From Pyropia yezoensis (lineage: Eukaryota > Rhodophyta > Bangiophyceae > Bangiales > Bangiaceae), in contig CM020618.1 of assembly GCA_009829735.1 (NCBI GenBank), forward strand, positions 17,221,346 to 17,285,345: a stretch of DNA of 64,000 nt, read 5' to 3'. Each line of letters starts with the position of its first letter. Positions within the stretch are counted from its first letter, which is position 1. The position numbers and the translations under genes are program-made. Below are positions 58,006 to 64,000 of the stretch, in pieces. Below the pieces are notes generated by a model that had not been told where the DNA came from, did no database searches, and worked only from the letters and a program-made list of their open reading frames with translations.

Positions 58006-60531
58006 AGTGCTCAGTGTTGAGAGCGTCGGCCTGCTGTCAGCGTGGCTCGTGTGGCGTAGTTGCTACGAGCTGGTAGCAAAAGGTCTCATTTGCGGTCAAA
58101 TGAACCTTAATCATCGCCATCTAGACAACGAAAAGCAGGGGAAGCTCTTGTCAGGTAGTCACTCATGACATGATGTCCATGCCACTGAGGTCACCCCCCC
58201 CGCCCGCCTCTCTACCTTCATCCTCATCCTTACCACACCCCTCATAGACGTCCAAGCCCTCTTCGCTTTCTTATTTGTCCGCCGGGAGGTCGGCCCGAAG
58301 GCCTCTGAGTTGACGCTGTGTCGTTCGTCACTGCTCCTCAACCCAACCTCAACCCTAGAGTTCAAGTGCGCAGAAAAGAAGAGGACAAGAAATTGCTGTC
58401 ACGCACCAACGCCGTATTTCGAAGTCACCTATGCTACTGTCTATCCAGAATGCCTCTGTGGGTACGCAGAAGAACATCGACAATGCCCAGCACCTTCCCG
58501 GCAACTTCGACACCAAAGCTGTCGCTGAAGAAGTTTGCATATTTCTCCTCATGGAACGCGATGACACGCTCTTCAAACCAAGTTACGAACTTTCCAAAGA
58601 GGCCGTCAGGGCGCTCCGTAACGTCTTGACAGTCGAGCCTGAAGCAGTCTCGCACACGCGCGCGAATCGTACCTCTACAATGGAAGCTCAAACCATGGAA
58701 GAGAGAACGATTTGAGTTGGGTCTCCCAACGCCCATGCTCATGACCGGCACCATGTTACCAAGGAGGTTTGAATGTGCGGCGAGATGGTTGAGCCGCTGC
58801 TACCACCAGGATAAATGCAGCGTGCCAAGGGTACCTGCGCCATCAGCGTCACCAATAACTGCCGTGGTACAGAAAGGCATCCTAGAGCTCATATCAATCG
58901 CAGGGTCCTCGACGAGCAGCCGAGTGTACTTCGAAGCCCAGAAGGGCAATCGAACCACAGCCACGGGCAGCGGACACACAGGCTTGAGTCCTTGAACTGA
59001 TGCGATCCCTGCATGCCTTACGTCGCCGCCAGCGAGGACCAGAAGGAGTAGGCTGGCACTGGTGCTGTCTTGTCACGCTCGTCTTGAGCCGTGTGTACGA
59101 CATTTTTACCCACCGAGGAAGTCCGTAATCCTGAAGATGGCCGACTTGGCTCCGTGACGAGGAGCAAAGGCAACGTCACGAGCAGCAAGGCCAAGAGTTG
59201 TCTGGGTGCAGCATCATGTACCATGAGAAGACCATGATAGTGAACAGCGTGCGGCGCGCAATCTGCTGGACTATAAAGTAGACATATTTGACGTCCGCGT
59301 TACAACAGGAAGCTGGTCGACGCGGCGCAGGCCGCGAGCATGTTCTTGCTCGTGACTGGCGGAGTCTGCGCGGCGCCTCGTCCCAAGCGTTTTGCCTCCT
59401 TAGCCGCCCCCGAAAGCCAGTCCACCATCGTCGAGTGCGGCAAATGGTTCCCAGTGAGAGTCTCCCCCGCGGCGACTTCTTTTGCACCGCGCACCGCGGT
59501 GGGGATAAAATGACACAGTGTTTATTCACACGCCCCCTCCACTGCTTCTCTCCCACCCCGGCGCGGTTTTCGCTCTCATCCCCACCCCTCCCCTGTAAAT
59601 GGCTCCATGGCTGCTTTCTTGCACCTTCGCGAGACTCTGGCGCCAGCATGGGTCTCTCGACTGCGGTTGACGCCGCGGCGGCCGCGGCCAAGGCCACTCT
59701 GGCTCAGCCAAACCCTGTCGCGGCGGCAGAACTGAATGGTGGTAACCGGGGGGCAGCTCGCGCCGCTCGCGTCACGGCAAACGTTGATTTGGCGTCGCCG
59801 GCTCGGGTAGCCCGCCGCTGTGCATGTGGGCCCCACCAGCGCACCCCCCCCCCCGACGGCTTGTGGGGGAAGTTACGCGGCGGCGGTGTCTGACACCGCA
59901 AGCGGAGCTCTCTTGGCGCTGCCTCCGAGTGGCGGCGGGCGCGCGCAGCCCGGGCGGCCAACGTACTATTTCTTCTGTCGACCCCTTCTCCCCTGTCCCC
60001 CGTTTTTCCGCCGCGCTCTGCACACCCACACACCCGCCTTAATCCCGAAGCGCGCGCCGTCCTCCCCGACCCGCCGAGGAACGACGGAGCGCCAGCAGAG
60101 GACAAGCATGAGTCATGTGACCAAGCTCCAGATCACCACCTAGAAAGAGCACTAGAAATCCTGAGATTGGTCCGCAGCTTAACGACGCATTCCGCAGGTC
60201 GACCCTGCGCAGCGCGTACCTGTAAGGATTTCCCCCCTAATCCCATGCCTAATACTTAAGGGATAATATCTGGGACCTCTCCTTACAGATCCTGCCGAAT
60301 CAACTCCTGGCAACATGGATCAACTCCTTGTACTGTGGGGCATGACGCGGTGTACCTTCCAGACGCAAGATGAGTCAGCCGCTGTCTCACGGTGTCTGCC
60401 GGCCGCAAGACAGCAGCCATCGACAGCCCATCATGGCCTGTCGAAAGGCGCCACCGTCAGCACCCATGACGAGCCACATCAGTCACAGCTGGCGAGTCCG
60501 TTAAAATGTCCTCGCTGCAGCATTGCAGCGA
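58006..60531. other. Region between Helitron and E3, mostly unassigned
   Basis: Holds the unknown minus-strand frame listed separately. A short plus-strand frame at 59340-59513 starts MFLLVTGGVCAAPRP. A plus-strand frame at 59648-59893 starts MGLSTAVDAAAAAAKATL. Near 60222-60290 an intron-like segment occurs (CCTGTAAGG...CTCCTTACAG). None could be joined into a gene with a known motif. Confidence 0.3.
58434..59072 (-). pseudogene. Unknown open frame with one stop
   Basis: A minus-strand frame of 213 codons with a single TAG at 58800-58802. Balanced composition and ordered-looking segments (VVRLPFWASKYTRLLVEDP, DMSSRMPFCTTAVIGDADG, GKFVTWFEERVIAFHEEKY) suggest former coding sequence. The open part after the TAG has an ATG at 58754. 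No family recognised. It lies upstream of the Helitron on the same strand and might be a captured gene piece. Confidence 0.4.
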
Positions 60532-61067
60532 TGTGACTGGCTAGCCGGCTGGCCGATTCGGCCGACTCGATCGAGTCGTGCTTACACGCCTCTCGGACCT
60601 TCGGGCCGACTGGCGTCTGGAGCCGGCTGGGGCGGCGCCCTAGGCGCCGCACGCCGGACCCCTTCGTTTGGGGCAAACTGGGGCTGCACTCCTTTAGTGC
60701 GCACGCCCGCCCATGCTTTGTTCTGAGAGCCATGCTTTGTTTTTGGGCCGTTTTGTGCCTACCGGTGGAGCGACGGGGAAACGCATGCTTTGGGGCACCT
60801 CGGGTGCCCCGACGCGAGTATATAGTGCGCGTGTGTCGGCGCCACCGGGGGAGACCGGAAGGGCAACCACAGACACAGACCAAAGACGACCTTCACCCTT
60901 TGAACCCTCTCGATCACCACCGACGTCGCGCCGTCCTCTTCCCCAGACCCACCACCGTCACCACCTCCATCCTCTTCCCCGCACCCTGTCGCCCTATTGG
61001 CTGGCACGGGTCGCTGACACCATCACGAGTACGTTGAGGGCTGCCCAAGTGTGGGTGGTTCCTCACA
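60532..61067 (+). repeat. E3 candidate 5' LTR (about 536 bp)
   Basis: TGTGAC...CCTCACA, with 5-bp inverted ends, followed two bases later by a TGG-starting primer site. Length is close to the E2 LTR. No second copy is visible in the window. Confidence 0.6.
60792..60825 (+). promoter_or_regulatory. E3 LTR hairpin and TATA box
   Basis: GGGGCACCTCGGGTGCCCC (60792-60810) is a perfect 8-bp stem with a 3-base loop. Nine bases later comes TATATAG at 60819-60825, a likely core promoter element in the U3/R part of the LTR. Confidence 0.6.
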
Positions 61068-61069
61068 TG

Positions 61070-61083
61070 TGGTAGCTTCAGAC
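61070..61083 (+). promoter_or_regulatory. E3 candidate primer binding site
   Basis: TGGTAGCTTCAGAC two bases after the predicted LTR end, the same spacing as in E1 and E2 but a different tRNA complement. Confidence 0.55.
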
Positions 61084-61306
61084 AGTTTGGCTTTTCTACC
61101 TGGCGGTGACATGCGATTCCGTTTATGATTTGGCTCTCCCTGCGATTTTGCAGTCGTGTTGCCCCCTACGTTCGGCTTGCCACGGGCATTGTAATACGAA
61201 CGTAGCGGGTTCCACGAATCACACCGAACGAACAATTTCCTGACACAACCCTTGTGGTTTTTTTTTCACGGAATTTTTCTTTTGGTCAACCGATTGTTGA
61301 ATCCCA

Positions 61307-62086
61307 GTGAGATCCACATCAGATTCGGAATACTCTTCCTCAGCACTGGCGGCCGGCCCGACATCCTCGGCGGCCTCGGCGCGCGATACTGGGTCCACGT
61401 CCCGTGGCACCCCCCCGGTGCGCACACCCTCGACGATCCGCGCACCCCCGACGGTCCGCGCACCCCCGACGACCCGTGGCGCCTTCACGGCCCACGGTCC
61501 GTCGGCACGCGGCCCCCCGTCGGCACGCGGCCCCCCGTCGGCACGCGGCTCCCCGCAGGCACACGCCCGCCCGAGGGCACACAACCCCCCGGCGGGCGCC
61601 CACTCGATTCCTACCCCGGCGGTCCCAGTCCGCCTCGCCTCGGCGGGCCGGGCCGCACCCAAGCCCCCCCTCTCGGGCAAGGGCAAGGGCCCTGCCACCA
61701 AGGACACGGCAGCCCGCGTCAGCCGTCGCCTGTTACTGCCCCCCCAAGAATCGGGGCGCCGTTACACCGCCCCGCCGCCACCGGTGATTGGTCACATCAA
61801 GCCAACCACCGCGCGCGCGGTTGAGCAGCGTGAGCAACGCCGAATTGCCAAGAGCCACCGTGGGGCGCAACGGAAATTCCTTTGCAATCCGTGCGGTGTG
61901 CGGTGCAACAGCCTCACTGTGCTGCGTGATCACCGCGGATCCCGTCGCCACCGATATGTAATTAACCGCCCGGACACCCTTCCCCGTTGCGAACCCTGCG
62001 GTCGCGAATTTGAGTCGGTGGAACATTTCGAGCGGCACACACGTGGCAAGGATCATCACCGCACGCTGGCGCGCCGCGCCGATTGA
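61307..62086 (+). CDS. Two-zinc-finger protein encoded between E3 LTR and gag (no ATG)
   Basis: The open frame follows a TGA at 61298 and has no ATG anywhere, only GTG at 61307. It may begin by splicing at the acceptor-like TTGAATCCCAG (61296-61306). The first 180 residues are Ser/Thr/Ala/Pro/Arg-rich with ARGPPS and RAPPT repeats. Near residues 189-215 comes CNPCGVRCNSLTVLRDH then RGSRRH, and near 226-250 CEPCGREFESVEHFERH then TRGKDH. Both are C-x2-C-x12-H-x5-H, the spacing of U1/matrin-type fingers that bind structured or double-stranded RNA. TGA at 62084. Whether it belongs to E3 or is a captured host exon is open. Confidence 0.55.
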   Translation: MRSTSDSEYSSSALAAGPTSSAASARDTGSTSRGTPPVRTPSTIRAPPTVRAPPTTRGAFTAHGPSARGPPSARGPPSARGSPQAHARPRAHNPPAGAHSIPTPAVPVRLASAGRAAPKPPLSGKGKGPATKDTAARVSRRLLLPPQESGRRYTAPPPPVIGHIKPTTARAVEQREQRRIAKSHRGAQRKFLCNPCGVRCNSLTVLRDHRGSRRHRYVINRPDTLPRCEPCGREFESVEHFERHTRGKDHHRTLARRAD

Positions 62087-62432
62087 CACCTGTTGACACG
62101 CCCCTGGATCTGGCCTAGGAGCCCGATTTTCCCCCATTGATCCCCCCGCTTGGAAATCCGACACGACCCGACTCGGGCCTGTGCACGGACGCTTCTGAAT
62201 AATCCGTTTGTGTGATTTCAACCGAATTTCTCGTGCTTCTCGAAGTGGTGCTGTACATCATTTGGAACGTTGCAGCAACTAGCGCAGCACTTATCCAAAT
62301 CGTGTACACCACTACTGCTGCAGACAAACTCCTATCCCACATCTCCGAGATCTTCCTTGGGGTCCTCCCCAAGCAAGTCTTGTGAAATCTGGGTTGTAAG
62401 TTTGTTTGCCTCGGACTTGAACCCAAGACACC

Positions 62433-63302
62433 ATGGATGTACCCATCCCAGGGGGTGTCAACCCGGCCAATCCGGGCTCGGGCTCGAACGCACCGACCAT
62501 GGAAGCCTGGACCCAGCTTACAGCGTTTGTCGCGCAAATGAGCGAACAACTCGAGGCTCATAAGGTGGAACTAGCCGACGCTAAGCAGTAACTGTCCGAA
62601 GCCAAGGCCAGGGCCACTACTAGTGGCATGAAATCCGCGAGGCCGAACAAACCCGTGGCTTTCTCCGGTAAACCTGGGACGGTTGAAGCGTGGTGCTCGC
62701 ATATGGGTTTCTATGTGCGACTGAGTGACCCCGACGATGCGTGCAGTATTGCTTGCACCTTCCTTGACGGCGAAGCGTTCGACTGGTGGAAGGTCTACAG
62801 TCAGACTACAGCTGTCCCGAACTGGGAATCCTTCCGTTCTGCTCTAATTCGCCGCTTCAGTCCACTGAACAAGACACAAGCGGCACGAGACAAGCTGCAC
62901 TCGTGGCGCCAAATCAAAGACGTCGGAACGTTCAACAGGACGCTTCTGAGCGTCCTCTTGGACATCCCTGACATCACGGAAGCCGAGAAGATTGACCGCT
63001 ACACCCGAGGCTTGAAGCGGGACATCTGGCAGGCTCTTTGTCTCAAGACCTACTCGGATCTTGAATCTGTCATGACTGATGCTCTGCGCGTGGAGGCTGC
63101 CAAAACTGGTGCCTCGACGCACCTCGGCGGCACATCTGCGAGGCCATCCACGACGGGTGTCATTCCCATGGAAATATCCAGCATCAAAGTCGAGAAACTC
63201 ACGCCTGAAGAGCGTCAGCGCTGCATGCGTGAAGGCCTCTGCCTCCGCTGCCGTGAGAAAGGACATATGGCCAAGGACTGCCCAAAAGGCCAGCGGAACT
63301 GA
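62433..63302 (+). CDS. E3 Gag with one in-frame stop
   Basis: ATG at 62433 (MDVPIPGGVNPAN). A TAA at 62589-62591 interrupts the frame 52 codons in; it is open again in the same frame to TGA at 63300. The capsid-type segment includes AWCSHMGFYVRLSDPDD, LDGEAFDWWKVYSQ and FRSALIRRFSPLNKTQAAR, as in Ty3/gypsy Gag. The CCHC zinc knuckle is CLRCREKGHMAKDC near the end. An internal ATG at 62628 could start a shorter Gag. Confidence 0.88.
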
Positions 63303-64000
63303 AGCAGCAACCGTCATCAAAACCGGTGCCAGACGCTTCTTCGGTTCCTGAAAACATGTCGTCACCATTTGAAGGCCCGCGTCTCGGGCTTCTGCTTTCT
63401 ACTGCCTCTGTCAATGGACATCTTGTTAAGGTGCTGTTTGACGACGGATCTCCCATTAACGTCGTATCAAGGCGCCTCGTGAATACCCTGAATGTGACCA
63501 CAAAAGAAACGGACTTCGCGGCTAACATGCCCGATGGTCGCTCCCACGTCCTCGCAGAGACCATTGAACCCTTAGAGATTCACATCGGCCCATACCAAGA
63601 ACGTCTTCGGTTTGCTGTATGCGACCTAAGTGCGTACGACATCATCCTCGGAAAGAAATGGCGTGACGACAAGGACGCCAAAATCAACAACAAGAAGAAC
63701 AAGATCTCCTTCAAGTTTAACCAAAAGAACATCTCCATCACTGCCTCCCTCAAGAAACCCCATGGCCTGATTAGTAGGCAACGCCTCGCCAAGGACCTTA
63801 TTCAAGAAGTTCCTGTCTTCGCCATTTACCTGCAATCCGAAGATCCTTCCAGCACCTTTGACATCAATGCGATCAAAATGGGAGAAGCTGAAGACAAGAA
63901 TGACGTCCAAGAGATTCTCAACGAGTACGCCGACGTCTTCCCGGAAGAGCTTCCCGATGGACTTCCTCCTGAACGCAGTCACAAGTTTAGCGTCAAGCTT
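63302..64000 (+). CDS. E3 Pol: protease and start of reverse transcriptase (partial)
   Basis: Open to the window end in the -1 frame relative to Gag; continuous from 63302, first ATG at 63356. The aspartic protease site reads VLFDDGSPINVVS, with DDG where DSG/DTG is usual. The flap and C-terminal part follow, with AYDIILGKKW. The RT N-terminal lead EILNEYADVFPEELPDGLPP is at the end. Expression would need -1 frameshifting or reinitiation near the Gag stop. Confidence 0.88.

Larger units (their letters stand above)
60532..64000 (+). mobile_element. E3: 5' part of a Ty3/gypsy retrotransposon, cut by the window end
   Basis: Predicted 5' LTR, primer binding site, an extra zinc-finger frame, gag with a CCHC knuckle, protease and the start of reverse transcriptase. 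The 3' LTR lies beyond the window, so the left border (TGTGAC at 60532) is inferred from TG...CA ends and the primer binding site only. E3 is a different lineage from E1/E2, with a conventional capsid and knuckle. Confidence 0.8.

Noticed and set aside
59340-59513. 57-codon frame with a signal-like start (MFLLVTGGVCAAPRP)
   Set aside because: Too short and without partner exons or homology; kept only as a note in the region entry.
60222-60290. Intron-like GTAAGG...TTACAG segment
   Set aside because: Exons on either side could not be joined into any recognisable protein.
1-64000. tRNA, rRNA or snRNA genes
   Set aside because: I scanned for tRNA A/B-box-like sequence and conserved rRNA segments and saw none; a covariance-model search would be needed to exclude small RNAs.

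Overview
The window looks like nuclear DNA of a GC-rich, repeat-laden eukaryote. The evidence is a diphthamide-synthesis DPH1 gene, a half-size ABCG transporter gene with four spliceosomal introns, chromodomain Ty3/gypsy retrotransposons, a Helitron, and genes full of long G/C homopolymers. Composition and gene style fit a bangiophyte red alga of the Porphyra/Pyropia type. That assignment is inference; no sequence here proves it.

Layout. 0.5-4.8 kb: a glycine-rich protein gene broken by poly-G frame changes. 5.6-6.9 kb: a TrmO-type tRNA methyltransferase. 7.8-9.6 kb: DPH1. 9.9-12.1 kb (minus): a single-pass membrane protein with an alanine-rich tail. 14.0-17.6 kb: arm A of a large inverted duplication, holding damaged copies of a beta-propeller membrane protein gene and of the 3' end of an SDR dehydrogenase gene. 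19.7-33.7 kb: two complete-ended LTR retrotransposons 319 bp apart. E1 lies at 19709-26163 on the minus strand and E2 at 26483-33745 on the plus strand; each has 5-bp target duplications. 36-38 kb: weak hypothetical genes. 39.1-42.5 kb: the ABCG gene. 43.0-46.9 kb: arm B, with intact SDR and beta-propeller genes pointing at each other. 47.7-52.9 kb: a giant foldback element with 447-bp terminal inverted repeats around a G-rich minisatellite that flips strand. 53.7-58 kb (minus): a decayed Helitron. 60.5-64.0 kb: the 5' part of a third Ty3/gypsy element (E3), running off the window, with a zinc-finger reading frame ahead of gag.

The most striking observation is in E1 and E2. Both lack autonomous function because of internal gag-pol deletions, yet both keep RNase H, integrase and chromodomain. 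Both also carry a long extra reading frame on the opposite strand between pol and the 3' LTR, tail-to-tail with pol. The two antisense proteins share an ungapped conserved block. The elements are also studded with odd-length palindromes centred on CAASTTG, the longest sitting just before the start codon of the E1 antisense frame. This may be a retrotransposon-encoded accessory or regulatory module.

The low-copy host genes (TrmO, DPH1, SDR, ABCG, beta-propeller) show no operon-like relation. Many host reading frames switch frame exactly at poly-G or poly-C runs, so sequencing error and real decay cannot be separated here.
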